The notes beneath the pieces were generated by a model, which did no database searches, had not been told where the DNA came from, and worked only from the letters and a program-made list of their open reading frames with translations. Positions 16,790 to 26,258 of a stretch of DNA of 64,000 nucleotides are shown here, piece by piece. The DNA comes from Haematospirillum jordaniae (GTDB lineage Bacteria; Pseudomonadota; Alphaproteobacteria; Rhodospirillales; Rhodospirillaceae): assembly GCF_001611975.1 (NCBI RefSeq), contig NZ_CP014525.1:426001-490000 (forward strand), read 5' to 3'. The position numbers and the translations under genes are program-made. Every line of letters begins with the position of its first letter. The first letter of the stretch is position 1.

Positions 16790-18583
16790 ATGACCGATGT
16801 ATCCTGTCCAGACCCGGGTCCGGCACAAAACACCGGGGCAACGGAGGAATACAGGGTTCTAGCACGCAAGTACCGACCGACTGATTTCTCGGGCTTGATT
16901 GGGCAGGATGTGCTGGTCAAAACCCTGTCCAATGCCATTGCAACCAACCGCCTTGCACAGGCTTGGATGCTGACGGGCGTGCGCGGTGTCGGAAAAACGA
17001 CAACAGCACGGATCATTGCGCGGGCTCTAAACTGCATAGGACCGGATGGAAATACCGGACCGACTGTCACCCCTTGCGGTCTATGCACACACTGTCAGGC
17101 CATTGCAGCCGATCGCCATGTTGACGTCACGGAAATGGATGCCGCCAGCCGAACCGGCGTTGGGGACATGCGGGATATACTGGAAGGGGTCCGCTATCGC
17201 CCTGCCAGTGCACGCTATAGAATCTATATCATTGACGAAGTGCACATGCTGTCTGGGGCAGCGTTCAATGCCCTGCTGAAAACCCTTGAAGAGCCCCCTG
17301 CCCACGTCAAGTTCATCTTTGCCACCACGGAAATCCGCAAAGTCCCAGTAACGGTTCTGTCACGTTGCCAACGGTTTGACCTGAGGCGGATTGACGTTGA
17401 GACACTTTCCGCACACTTCCAGCGTATTTCCGGGCTTGAAGGCGTCACCGTGGATGACGAAGCCTTGGCACTCATTGCCCGGGCTGCGGATGGCAGCGTG
17501 CGGGACGGCCTGTCCCTGCTGGACAGGGCTATCGCCCACTGTGGCTCCAGTATCCATGCCAGACAGGTCCGCGACATGCTGGGCCTCGCAGACCGCGGGC
17601 AGACCCTAGACCTTCTGGAAATCATACTGGGGGGAAATCTGCCACATGCACTGGAAACCATACAGGCATACTATGCGGCGGGCGCAGACCCTGCCGTCAT
17701 TCTGGAAGACATGCAAGGGTTGACACACTGGCTGACACGCCTGAAAGCAACGCCTAACGTACCGGCTGATCATACTGTCCCGGCGGATATGGCCAAGCGT
17801 GGAACCGATATGGCATCACGCCTGTCAATGGGGGTGTTGACCCGCACATGGCAGATGCTGTTGAAAATCCATGCTGAGGTCCGAACAGCGGCACAACCAC
17901 TACAGGCACTGGAAATGGGGATCATCCGTATGGCTTATGCGGCTGACTTACCTGCACCAGCCGATGTCATTGCCAAACTACAATCCACACCAGACAAGAC
18001 ATCCAGCCCCGTCCAAGCCTCCCCAACCGTACCCTCCCCGCGACAGCCAGAGTCGGAACCCTCGAGAAACGCAGGGGCGCAAACCAGACCGACACCGGCA
18101 CCTCATACCTCGTATAGTGCACAAACCGCGCTAAAGGCGGATCCTGTCCAGGAGGACTGCACGCCTGTTGCGAGCGTAAAATCTGTAGCAGTGACCGCTC
18201 CTGAAACGTTTGAGAAGATGGTCGCCTTGGTTGTTGCAAAGCGCGAAGCTATACTGGGATACCACCTTGAACACACGGTGCACCCCGTGTTTTACGAACC
18301 CGGACGCTTGGAATTCCGACCGAAAGACGAGACGCCTTCAGATTTGGCAGGAAAGCTGGCTCGTTGCCTAGAAGAATGGACGGGCATGCGGTGGATCATC
18401 AGCATCTCGAAGGAGGCCGGTGAACCAACGCTATTTGAGAAAACCATGACCGGCGTTCGTGCCGATCCATTGGTTCGGGCAGCCTTGGAAGCATTTCCAA
18501 CGGCCAGCATTGGCGCAGTCCGTGACCTTCCTGTCGCGCCAACAGCCGATGACACCGAGAATCTGGCACAACCGGAATCCTGA
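16790..18583 (+). CDS. dnaX: DNA polymerase III subunits gamma and tau
   Basis: Clamp-loader ATPase. 597 residues. LARKYRPTDFSGLIGQD opens the AAA+ domain, the Walker A is GVRGVGKTT, the four-Cys zinc module includes CGLCTHC, Walker B is IIDEVHML, followed by TLEEPPAHVKFIFATTE and LSRCQRFDLRR. A Pro/Ser-rich linker (about 395-450) leads to a C-terminal tau domain (about 470-560) that would bind the polymerase alpha subunit. ATG 16790 is preceded by GAGCGAG. I saw no obvious frameshift slippery site. It leads the dnaX-ybaB-recR operon; the next gene begins 15 bases after its stop. Confidence 0.98.
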   Translation: MTDVSCPDPGPAQNTGATEEYRVLARKYRPTDFSGLIGQDVLVKTLSNAIATNRLAQAWMLTGVRGVGKTTTARIIARALNCIGPDGNTGPTVTPCGLCTHCQAIAADRHVDVTEMDAASRTGVGDMRDILEGVRYRPASARYRIYIIDEVHMLSGAAFNALLKTLEEPPAHVKFIFATTEIRKVPVTVLSRCQRFDLRRIDVETLSAHFQRISGLEGVTVDDEALALIARAADGSVRDGLSLLDRAIAHCGSSIHARQVRDMLGLADRGQTLDLLEIILGGNLPHALETIQAYYAAGADPAVILEDMQGLTHWLTRLKATPNVPADHTVPADMAKRGTDMASRLSMGVLTRTWQMLLKIHAEVRTAAQPLQALEMGIIRMAYAADLPAPADVIAKLQSTPDKTSSPVQASPTVPSPRQPESEPSRNAGAQTRPTPAPHTSYSAQTALKADPVQEDCTPVASVKSVAVTAPETFEKMVALVVAKREAILGYHLEHTVHPVFYEPGRLEFRPKDETPSDLAGKLARCLEEWTGMRWIISISKEAGEPTLFEKTMTGVRADPLVRAALEAFPTASIGAVRDLPVAPTADDTENLAQPES

Positions 18584-18598
18584 AACGGAGTAATAGTT

Positions 18599-18922
18599 AT
18601 GAAAAATCTTGGCGGCCTGATGAAACAGGCCCAGATGATGCAGCAGAAAATGGCCGAAGTACAAGCCAAGCTGGAAGAGATGGAAGTCACGGGCGTCTCT
18701 GGCGGGGGCATGGTCCAGCTGACCCTGAACGGCAAAGGTGACATGCGCCGCATTATGATTGACCATGCTGCAATTGACCCCGATGACAAGGGCGTTCTGG
18801 AAGATTTGGTACTGGCTGCACATAATGATGCCCGCCAGAAGGTTGAGCAGACCATGCGCGAGGAAATGCAGAAAGTAACCGGGGGCCTCAATCTGCCTGC
18901 TGGCATGAAGCTGCCGTTCTGA
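18599..18922 (+). CDS. ybaB: YbaB/EbfC nucleoid-associated protein
   Basis: 107 residues, small DNA-binding protein of the dnaX-recR operon. MKNLGGLMKQAQMMQQKM and the alpha-beta-alpha layout with GGGMVQLTLNGKGDMRRI are the family pattern, as is the loosely ordered tail GGLNLPAGMKLPF. ATG 18599 follows the dnaX stop by 15 bases, GGAG upstream. Confidence 0.97.
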   Translation: MKNLGGLMKQAQMMQQKMAEVQAKLEEMEVTGVSGGGMVQLTLNGKGDMRRIMIDHAAIDPDDKGVLEDLVLAAHNDARQKVEQTMREEMQKVTGGLNLPAGMKLPF

Positions 18923-18945
18923 GACAGACAGGATATCTGCCCATT

Positions 18946-19536
18946 GTGAGCAACCCCATTGAACGCCTGACACGACTTGTGGCCCGCCTTCCTGGCCTTG
19001 GGCCAAGGTCAGCGCGACGTGTAGTTCTGCACCTTCTACGGCGCCGGGAGACAGTCCTGACGCCCCTCATCACAGCATTGGAAGAGGTGGAGCGCGCTGT
19101 ACGCGTGTGCCCCGAATGCGGTAATCTGGACATGCAGGCCCCCTGTTCGCTATGCGAAGACCACAGGCGTGACCCATCTGTTATTTGCGTTGTGGAGCAC
19201 GTAGATGACCTGTGGGCACTGGAACGATCCGGGGCCTTTTCCGGGCATTATCACGTTCTGGGGGGGCTTCTGTCTGCTGTCAACGGGACCGGTCCGGAAG
19301 ACTTGAGGCTGAACGGGCTGAATGAGCGAATCCAGAAAAAAGACGTGCAAGAAGTTATCCTGGCACTTCCCGCGACACTGGATGGGCAAACAACAGCACA
19401 CTATATCGCCGATACACTGCGCCCCCTTCCGATTGCAACATCTGGCTTGGCACGCGGCGTACCTGTAGGCGGAGAGCTGAACTGGCTGGATGACGGTACT
19501 TTGGTACAGGCGTTAAAGGCACGCCGTCCCATGTAA
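18946..19536 (+). CDS. recR: recombination mediator RecR
   Basis: Helps load RecA at gaps with RecF and RecO. 196 residues, GTG start at 18946. A helix-hairpin-helix (ARLPGLGPRSARR) is followed by the four-Cys zinc finger (Cys55, 58, 67, 70 in CPECGN and CSLC) and a Toprim domain (VICVVEHVDDLWALERSG, YHVLGG). LARGVPVGGELNWLDDGTLVQAL is the typical end. Last gene of the dnaX operon. Confidence 0.98.
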   Translation: MSNPIERLTRLVARLPGLGPRSARRVVLHLLRRRETVLTPLITALEEVERAVRVCPECGNLDMQAPCSLCEDHRRDPSVICVVEHVDDLWALERSGAFSGHYHVLGGLLSAVNGTGPEDLRLNGLNERIQKKDVQEVILALPATLDGQTTAHYIADTLRPLPIATSGLARGVPVGGELNWLDDGTLVQALKARRPM

Positions 19537-19912
19537 AACCCGTACCATCCGAAAACCCCCTCTCCCATGACTTTACTCCTACTCACTTCAGGGCAAGATC
19601 CCTCCAGCAAGCCTGGAAAGAAGAGATCAGGCGGAGCAAGGAAACAGGGCGTATGATGCGCTACAGGGAAGAGTAAAGATACGGGGGAATCGAGTAATTA
19701 TTTGACAAGAATAACCATTATTATTCCATACATAATGTTTTTATGTTGGTGTGGTTATGCTTATTGTTATTTTTATCATCGTACCCCACCCACAAATATG
19801 TCCCGACGCAAAAAAAAAGATGTGTTTCCCGATTCATTAAGCTTGGAGAGAAAAGAAAAATAAGGTATCCATTACCTTGGTTATTACCCTTCTCAAAGGT
19901 TTTCTGTTCGCT
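19537..19912. other. long AT-rich leader region before the cold-shock gene
   Basis: No gene is seen. A TTGACA at 19702-19707 stands at the start of an unusually AT-rich run (to about 19800), with no clear -10 at the best spacing. A transcript from there would have a leader of roughly 180-200 bases, as is common for cold-shock genes. An alternative TTG start for the cold-shock gene lies at 19877. Confidence 0.4.
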
Positions 19913-20440
19913 ATGAATACCCGGTCCTTCCGGCCGTCCAACCCGCTGCAGTCGGGAATTACGGCTACTGTCAAGTGGTTCAATGCATCCAAGGGCTTTG
20001 GCTTTGTTGCGCCCCAGGATGGCTCATCGGACGCCTTCCTTCACATTTCTGTTCTCCAGCGGGCCGGGCTTGGCGCCATCGATCAAGGTGCCGAGATTGT
20101 CTGTGACTTGGAACAAGGACCAAAGGGTCCCCAAGTCTCACAGATCCTGAGCGTTGACACGACTAACGCCGTCCTGTCCAACGACGGTTACGGCGGCGGC
20201 GGTGGCGGCGGCTACTCCGACGGAGCTGAAGAAACGATCGAAGGCATCGTTAAGTTCTTCAGCGCAGAAAAAGGGTTTGGCTTTGTCACCCCTGATTCCG
20301 GCGGGAAGGATGTATTCATCGGCATCGGCTCCCTGAGCCGTTCTAGGCTACAAAACTTGGAAAGTGGGCAGCGGGTTCGCTTGAACATTCGCATGGGCAA
20401 AAAAGGCCCAATGGCGGAAGACGTCGAGCTTATTCAGTAA
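19913..20440 (+). CDS. double cold-shock-domain protein
   Basis: 175 residues from ATG 19913. Two cold-shock domains are seen: about 12-78 (TATVKWFNASKGFGFV, DAFLHISVL) and about 99-167 (EGIVKFFSAEKGFGFV, DVFIGIGSL), each with its RNP1-like KGFGFV. They are joined by a glycine run (GGGGGGGYSD). Such proteins bind single-stranded RNA or DNA and melt structure at low temperature. The long AT-rich leader and a strong terminator downstream show that it is transcribed alone. Confidence 0.93.
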   Translation: MNTRSFRPSNPLQSGITATVKWFNASKGFGFVAPQDGSSDAFLHISVLQRAGLGAIDQGAEIVCDLEQGPKGPQVSQILSVDTTNAVLSNDGYGGGGGGGYSDGAEETIEGIVKFFSAEKGFGFVTPDSGGKDVFIGIGSLSRSRLQNLESGQRVRLNIRMGKKGPMAEDVELIQ

Positions 20441-20460
20441 ACCATCCGGTTATGCTGAGA

Positions 20461-20491
20461 AAAACGCGGCCGCAAAGGCCGCGTTTTTTTT
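20461..20491 (+). terminator. intrinsic terminator of the cold-shock gene
   Basis: AACGCGGCC and GGCCGCGTT form a 9-bp stem with loop GCAAA, followed by a run of eight T. It lies about 20 bases after the stop at 20440. Confidence 0.95.
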
Positions 20492-20723
20492 GGCACCTCC
20501 AGCACAATCGACAATCGCGTCTTATGAAAAATCTGTTGTGATTGCCTGAAAACCGATACTGTAGCGATCAATACCCGGCTGTGTTTTCCGGTCTACATAT
20601 CGGAACATCAGTCCGGGGTCTGGAGCAACAAGAATACAAAAACGGGTCAATGCCTTTGTGACTGTCCATGGCGCGGCTTGATGCTCTGGTGTGTTTCATA
20701 ATGCCGATGAGGAATCCCGGACA

Positions 20724-21566
20724 ATGTTCAAGAAGTTGATGTTGGTGGTTTCGGCTGTTGCTCTCTTGGGTGCGTGTGCAGACCAGTGGGATGTGGAGGG
20801 TACAAAAACCCTTCCTCTACAGGGGAATGCCTTTACGCGTGTCCTCCACACCGAATATGTCGAGCTGGCAGCAGCTGAAAAAGCAGAATACGATTGGACA
20901 GATGCAGCCTACTTCCTGCGACGGGCAGAAGCCGCAGCCAAGGGAGAAATGGTCCTTCCCCAAGCGATCGAGGAGCGTGACCTGACACCGGAAGCTGCCA
21001 AGGAATTACGGGCAGCACGCAACGCATTGATAGCTATCCTAGATGCAGGAGCACGCGACACCATGCCAGTCAAGGCCGCACGGGCCCAAGCAGCGGGTTT
21101 CGATTGCTGGATGCAAGAACAGGAAGAAGGGCATCAACCAGATGATATCGCAGCCTGTCGAAAAGTGTTTGAAGACACAATGGCAGAACTGCGCAAGGGA
21201 TCGTCTTTGAAGCCGGCACGACAGGCACAAGACACATTCGCAGTCCACTTCACCACCAAATCAACACACTTGGACGCAGAAGCCATGAAGGTGATTCAGG
21301 ATGTTGCCGCAGCCTGGAAAGCCCACAAATCATCAACACTGATGATTGCCGGCCATACCGACGCCACGGGCAAAGAGCACAACAATATGGAGCTCTCACA
21401 GAAACGGGCAGAGCGCGTTGCCAATGCCCTGTCCCACTTGGGGGTCAATCCATCAGCCATGATCTTGGAAGCTTATGGCGAAGAGCGCCTCATGATCCAG
21501 ACCGCCGGCAACGTATCAGAAGCCCGAAACAGGCGGGTTGAGATTCGCATTAAGGCAAACCCATAA
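20724..21566 (+). CDS. OmpA-family lipoprotein
   Basis: 280 residues from ATG 20724 with GAGGAA upstream. A short signal ends in a lipobox, ALLGAC, so it is probably anchored to a membrane. The middle part (about 30-175) is helical with many Ala and charged residues, and contains one Cys pair that could bridge. The C-terminal OmpA domain (about 185-278) holds the peptidoglycan-binding motif: HTDATGKEHNNMELSQKRAERV and EARNRRVEIRIK. It likely links membrane to cell wall. A strong terminator follows at 21645. Confidence 0.9.
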   Translation: MFKKLMLVVSAVALLGACADQWDVEGTKTLPLQGNAFTRVLHTEYVELAAAEKAEYDWTDAAYFLRRAEAAAKGEMVLPQAIEERDLTPEAAKELRAARNALIAILDAGARDTMPVKAARAQAAGFDCWMQEQEEGHQPDDIAACRKVFEDTMAELRKGSSLKPARQAQDTFAVHFTTKSTHLDAEAMKVIQDVAAAWKAHKSSTLMIAGHTDATGKEHNNMELSQKRAERVANALSHLGVNPSAMILEAYGEERLMIQTAGNVSEARNRRVEIRIKANP

Positions 21567-21644
21567 CGGCTAGGATCGTCTGGCGGGGCCACCTGTTCTC
21601 TTCGGAAACGCAGAAGACCAGCATGACGGTGGTCCGTACTTTAG

Positions 21645-21688
21645 ACAGCGCCCGTTGACAAGACGGGCGCTGTTCACTTTTTCCTTTC
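21645..21688 (+). terminator. terminator after the OmpA-family lipoprotein gene
   Basis: ACAGCGCCCGT and ACGGGCGCTGT form an 11-bp stem with a seven-base loop; a T-rich stretch (CACTTTTTCCTTTC) follows shortly after. Confidence 0.88.
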
Positions 21689-21747
21689 ACAAGGACTAGG
21701 TTTCTGTATTCTTCCGAGAACACTATGCGGAAAATAATCAACCTAAG

Positions 21748-23295
21748 ATGATAGCGCGCGTTTACACGGTAGCCTTCCAGGGCATCGAAATAGTTCCAAT
21801 CGAAGTGCAGGTATCCATCGCCAGCGGCCTTCCCGCCTTCACTATTGTTGGACTTCCCGACAAAGCTGTAGGCGAGAGTCGGGAACGGGTGCGTTCTGCG
21901 CTGGGGGCTATAGGATTGGCCCTGCCTCCCAAACGCATAACTGTCAACCTAGCTCCAGCAGACATAACAAAAGAAGGAAGCCACTTCGACCTTCCTGTTG
22001 CATGCGCGGTTTTGACTGCTATGGGAATCCTCCCCCTTGAAGACCTGGAACATTTCGTTGTGCTTGGTGAGCTGGGACTGGATGGATCCGTGGCGCCCGT
22101 CTCCGGCGTTCTGCCGGCAGCCTTCTTTGCCTGTGGTACCGAACGCGGGCTTATTTGCCCCGCAGCACAAGGCGGTGAGGCCGCCTGGGCCGGAGCACAA
22201 CGGGATATTCTGGCCACCCCTTCCCTGCTGGCGCTGATCAACCATTTCCGTGGGGATGTGATCCTGACCCCACCAGAACCAAGATCTGCCACACAAACCA
22301 CATACCCACATGATATGGCCGATGTTAGGGGGCAGGAAAGCGCACGCCGCGCGCTGGAAGTCGCTGCCGCTGGAGGGCACAACCTGCTGATGAGCGGCCC
22401 GCCTGGTTCCGGAAAATCCATGCTGGCACGGCGCCTGCCGGGATTACTGCCCCCCCTGTCTGCACAGGAGGCCTTGGAAGTCAGCATGGTTCACTCCATT
22501 GCCGGCACTTTGCCAGAAGGCGCCTTGATAACCACACGCCCGTATCGCGATCCCCACCATTCTGCCAGTGTGGCTGCCCTGATTGGAGGGGGATTGCGGG
22601 CACGTCCCGGTGACATCAGCCTCGCGCACAATGGTATCCTCTTTCTGGATGAACTGCCTGAATTTCCACGCGCAACACTTGAAGCCCTGCGACAACCCCT
22701 GGAAACCGGGCACGCGGTTATAAGCCGGGCCAACAGCCATGTGTCCTACCCTGCACGCGTACAGCTTGTTTCTGCCATGAATCCATGCCGCTGCGGCTAC
22801 TTGACAGAGCCATCCATGGCCTGCTCGAAAGCACCACGCTGTGGGGATGATTATCGGAACAAGCTGTCTGGTCCCCTGATGGACCGTATTGACCTGCACG
22901 TCGATGTTCCATCTGTCCCCCCAGCAGATCTGGCACGAACACCAGAAGGGGAAACGTCAGCCTGTGTTGCAGAACGTGTTGCCGCGGCCCGGACCTTGCA
23001 GGAGAAACGGTACAGGAGCCTGTGCCCGGACCAGCACATTCGCACCAACGCACAGGCCGATGGCCGAATTCTGGAATCCGTTGCACAACCGGATGATGCT
23101 GGCCGCGCCCTGCTGGAAAAAGCCGCGAACCAACTGCATCTGTCAGCGCGAGGTTGGAACCGTATTCTCAGAGTCTCAAGAACCTTGGCCGATCTTGACG
23201 GCGGCGGTCCGATCAGCACAGTGCACATTGCCGAGGCCCTGTCTTGGCGCTCCATGCGCACAACAGCCTACCAGGGCAAGGGACAACCGCGATAA
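21748..23295 (+). CDS. comM: YifB/ComM-family Mg chelatase-like AAA ATPase
   Basis: 515 residues. The N-terminal Lon-type domain (about 1-160) has GLPAFTIVGLPDKAVGE and RITVNLAPADITKEGSHFDLPVA. The AAA+ core has Walker A GPPGSGKSMLARRLPG (about 215-230), PHHSAS, a Walker B region LFLDELPEF and the zinc-like module CGYLTEP then CSKAPRC. ComM forms hexamers that drive branch migration during transformation; in other species without competence its role is less clear. It overlaps the convergent dehydrogenase gene by 28 bases at its 3' end. Confidence 0.93.
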   Translation: MIARVYTVAFQGIEIVPIEVQVSIASGLPAFTIVGLPDKAVGESRERVRSALGAIGLALPPKRITVNLAPADITKEGSHFDLPVACAVLTAMGILPLEDLEHFVVLGELGLDGSVAPVSGVLPAAFFACGTERGLICPAAQGGEAAWAGAQRDILATPSLLALINHFRGDVILTPPEPRSATQTTYPHDMADVRGQESARRALEVAAAGGHNLLMSGPPGSGKSMLARRLPGLLPPLSAQEALEVSMVHSIAGTLPEGALITTRPYRDPHHSASVAALIGGGLRARPGDISLAHNGILFLDELPEFPRATLEALRQPLETGHAVISRANSHVSYPARVQLVSAMNPCRCGYLTEPSMACSKAPRCGDDYRNKLSGPLMDRIDLHVDVPSVPPADLARTPEGETSACVAERVAAARTLQEKRYRSLCPDQHIRTNAQADGRILESVAQPDDAGRALLEKAANQLHLSARGWNRILRVSRTLADLDGGGPISTVHIAEALSWRSMRTTAYQGKGQPR

Positions 23296-23999
23296 TCTAG
23301 GAACTGCCCCGAGGCCGATACATCCAGTGAAGAGACGACGTTGACAAGACGGGCTGCGGCCTCGTCCGGGGAAACAACATCCAATCCGTCCTTGCGGAAA
23401 GGATCAGACAGACGGCTGGCAACAGTTCCCGGGTGAAGGGCAACACATATGGCATCAGGATGCGTTCGCGCCAACTCGATCGAGGCCGTTCTGACCAGCT
23501 GGTTCAGCGCCGCCTTGGACGCACGATAGCTATACCACCCCCCCAGCTTGTTATCGCCGATACTGCCAACCTTGGCCGACAAGGTTGCAAAAACGGAACG
23601 ACCGCGCCGGGGCAAACGCGGTAGAAAGTGCTTCATCAAAAGAGCTGGACCGATGGCATTGATGGCAAAGGCATGCGCCATAGCCAGCGGATTCAGATCG
23701 CGCCACGTTTTCTCTGGATTGACTCCATCACCATGCAGAAATCCGGTGGCATCAAATATCAAGCGCAATGCCTTCCCTGACTTGGCAATCTGTTCAGCAG
23801 AATGCGCAATACTGTCTTCGGACAATAGATCAAGAGGATCAGAGCCCGAACGCGACAGCCCAATGACAGCCTCAAAAACCCCCATAGCTGACAAGTGTTC
23901 GGACACAGCTTTACCGATAGTTCCCGATACACCAATCACAATGGCAATGCCGGTATGACCTGCACTGCAATCACAATCCCGGATAGAGGCCACTGGCAC
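23268..23999 (-). CDS. short-chain dehydrogenase/reductase
   Basis: 243 residues, SDR fold. The nucleotide-binding turn is IGVSGTIGKAV near residue 22. The catalytic residues are a Ser in TLSAKVGS and the pair Tyr and Lys in YSYRASKAAL. CVALHPGTVASRL follows as usual. The best start is GTG at 23999 or at 23993; AGGAGG is 4 or 10 bases upstream of them. Substrate unknown. Its last 28 bases lie inside comM. The closely spaced BCCT gene upstream is on the same strand (stop at 24035, 35 bases away), so they may be co-transcribed. Confidence 0.9.
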   Translation of the reverse strand: MPVASIRDCDCSAGHTGIAIVIGVSGTIGKAVSEHLSAMGVFEAVIGLSRSGSDPLDLLSEDSIAHSAEQIAKSGKALRLIFDATGFLHGDGVNPEKTWRDLNPLAMAHAFAINAIGPALLMKHFLPRLPRRGRSVFATLSAKVGSIGDNKLGGWYSYRASKAALNQLVRTASIELARTHPDAICVALHPGTVASRLSDPFRKDGLDVVSPDEAAARLVNVVSSLDVSASGQFLDYRGCPLPW

Positions 24000-24034
24000 A
24001 ACACCTCCTGCACAGGGAAAGAGCCGGCCGCAGG

Positions 24035-25726
24035 TTAATCACCTTGCGAAGCACCGACCCTACGCTCATTCACTAAACCCAATACAATGGAATAACAGGC
24101 CACCATCAAGACAAAAGCAAACGGCAATCCTGTACACAAGACCATGGCTTGAAGGGCAGCCAGACCCCCGCCCAAAGACAGAGCAATGGCAACCAATCCA
24201 CCAAACAACGCCCAAAAAACTCTTTGCACAATCGGTGCATTGACCTTGCCACCGGCCGCAATCGTATCAACCACCAAACTTCCGGAATCTGACGATGTAA
24301 TGAAAAACAGAATGATCAGGACAACACCAACGGCAGAGGCCAGACCAGACAGGGGCAACTGACCAAGCATTTCAAACAGCTTGATTTCAAGCACCGCATC
24401 CTGCGCCCCTGTAAAGTCGTTGTGCACCACCTGGGCTATGGCTGTATCTCCCAGAGCCGTCATCCAGAGAACGGACAGCAGGGTCGGAATAAGCAGAACC
24501 GCAACCAGGAACTCCCGCACCGTGCGGCCACGGCTGATCCTCGCAATGAACATTCCTACAAAAGGCGACCAGCTGATCCACCATGCCCAGTATGGAGCCG
24601 TCCAGGATGCGACAAATCCGGTATCCTCACGCCCGAACGGAACGGACAGGGGAAAAATATACTGCCCATATCCCAACACGTTCTGTACAAAGCCTGACAT
24701 CAGATCCGCCGTTGGACCGGCAACAACAATAAACAGCATGAAGATAACGGCCAGAAGCATACTGTACTCGGATGCCCTGCGAATGCCGCCATCCAGCCCT
24801 TTGACGATCGACCAGACAGAAATCATGGTAATGACAATAACCAGCAGGACAAGCATCACATTGGATGTTCCAATACCCATGAGAAAATCAAGGCCGGCCG
24901 CGATTTGTTGTGCCCCGACACCCAAAGTCACGGCCAACCCGGAGACCGTCGAAAAAATAGCCAAAATATCGACAAGATGCCCTGGCCACCCCCAGACTCT
25001 CTCTCCAATCAGGGGATAGAAAATAGAACGCAGTGTCAGGGGAAGCCCCTTGTTATAGGAAAACAGGGCCAGCGCCAGTGCAGCAACAGCATAAATGGAC
25101 CATGGGTGCAGACCCCAGTGGAAAATTGTCGCCGCCATGGCCAAGGATCGCGCCAAGGCCTCATCTCCAGAGGCTGCGCCCAACGGGGCGGTATCAATTC
25201 TTGCCCCACCATCTCCCAACCCGACACCAGCTAGGGACGCCGAGAAGTGTGTCATCGGTTCGGCAACACCAAAGAAAATCAGGCCAACGCCCATACCCGC
25301 AGCAAAGAGCATGGCAAACCAGCCGATATAACCATAATCCGGCGTTGCATCCGGCCCTCCCAGCCGCACCTTCCCAAGCGGAGACACGACAAGCACCAAG
25401 CAAAGCACAACCAGAATATTGCCCGAAAACAGGAAGAACGGCCCAAGGCGAGACGTCATCGCATCCCGGATCGCAACGAAAACAGGCTCTATGTCATTCT
25501 GAAGAGCCAAAGTAATGAAAGTAAAAAACACAACGGACAAAGCCGATACAGTGAATACAATATGGTGGAAATCAAATTCAAGGGTCCATTGGCGAGCTAT
25601 ATTATCCTGCCCCACCGTATAATCTGTTTCGATAATTTCTGTTTCACCCTCTGGCTCAGGGATTGATTCGACAGTCTCCGTGATCTGGTCATCACGGTCT
25701 GTCAGGTCAATCTTTTCGTGCCGCAT
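24035..25726 (-). CDS. BCCT-family betaine/carnitine/choline transporter
   Basis: 563 residues, about twelve membrane helices after a charged, acidic N-terminal 50 residues. The tryptophan-rich signature in FHWGLHPWSIYAV and the segment GMGVGLIFFGVAEPM place it in the BCCT family, which takes up quaternary amines with Na+ or H+. No binding protein or ATPase lies nearby. ATG 25726 has AAGAGGA at a good distance. Exact substrate not decidable from the sequence. Confidence 0.94.
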   Translation of the reverse strand: MRHEKIDLTDRDDQITETVESIPEPEGETEIIETDYTVGQDNIARQWTLEFDFHHIVFTVSALSVVFFTFITLALQNDIEPVFVAIRDAMTSRLGPFFLFSGNILVVLCLVLVVSPLGKVRLGGPDATPDYGYIGWFAMLFAAGMGVGLIFFGVAEPMTHFSASLAGVGLGDGGARIDTAPLGAASGDEALARSLAMAATIFHWGLHPWSIYAVAALALALFSYNKGLPLTLRSIFYPLIGERVWGWPGHLVDILAIFSTVSGLAVTLGVGAQQIAAGLDFLMGIGTSNVMLVLLVIVITMISVWSIVKGLDGGIRRASEYSMLLAVIFMLFIVVAGPTADLMSGFVQNVLGYGQYIFPLSVPFGREDTGFVASWTAPYWAWWISWSPFVGMFIARISRGRTVREFLVAVLLIPTLLSVLWMTALGDTAIAQVVHNDFTGAQDAVLEIKLFEMLGQLPLSGLASAVGVVLIILFFITSSDSGSLVVDTIAAGGKVNAPIVQRVFWALFGGLVAIALSLGGGLAALQAMVLCTGLPFAFVLMVACYSIVLGLVNERRVGASQGD

Positions 25727-26258
25727 ACACCGTGTTCCTCTTGTTCAGTTGTCATTTCTGCGTAAAGACAAATGCAGGGACAGAAACCCCCACACGGCAC
25801 CCAGAGGCACCGACGCCATGACCGACCAAGCCGGACGTTTGATACGGATCCTAATGCGCCAATGAGGCACCAAAGAGAAGGGTCAAGCCAACAGACAATA
25901 GACCCAAGGATCCATGGAGAGCTGCATAGAAGCCTCCAGTAAGGCCTTCTTTAGAAAGAAGACCCGGCTATAACTAACATAGAATAGCGTAGAATATCCA
26001 CATAAACATGGATTTTTATTCAGATCGGCCACTCACCCCTATAGAACCATAACATCAGGGCATAGACTTTTATCACGGCATATACATGCAGATATCCCGA
26101 TTCGATTACGGATATGTTGACAAGAACATTATCGGCCAGATTGGAAGTCTCATATAAATCAGTAAACACTCGATCCCCTTCTCTGCCCCATTGCCGACAA
26201 GCCCATCCGGCGCTAGTCTCTGCCCCCCTGCATCCGGTATCAGTGTGGAGACAATCCG
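25727..26258. other. long intergenic stretch with two short hydrophobic frames
   Basis: No known gene. Two short minus-strand frames encode hydrophobic segments (see the next entry). The middle (25920-26060) is AT-rich, and a TTGACA occurs at 26117-26122 without a clear -10. Thr synthase begins at 26259. Confidence 0.4.
25745..25870 (-). CDS. candidate 41-residue membrane peptide upstream of the BCCT gene
   Basis: From GTG 25870 to TGA at 25745, the peptide is VPHW, a basic stretch RIRIRIKR, then PAWSVMASVPLGAVWGF and SLHLSLRRNDN. One membrane helix is plausible. The frame just upstream (about 25858-25965, one base shifted) also encodes a hydrophobic run (LGLLSVGLTLLFGASLAH) that stops with TAG. 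Together they look like one small two-helix protein with a frameshift, or two tiny proteins. No ribosome binding site is clear. Its end is 19 bases from the BCCT start on the same strand. Confidence 0.28.
   Translation of the reverse strand: MPHWRIRIRIKRPAWSVMASVPLGAVWGFLSLHLSLRRNDN

Noticed and set aside
16790..18583. Programmed frameshift in dnaX
   Set aside because: No A-rich slippery heptamer with following stem was found in the linker region.
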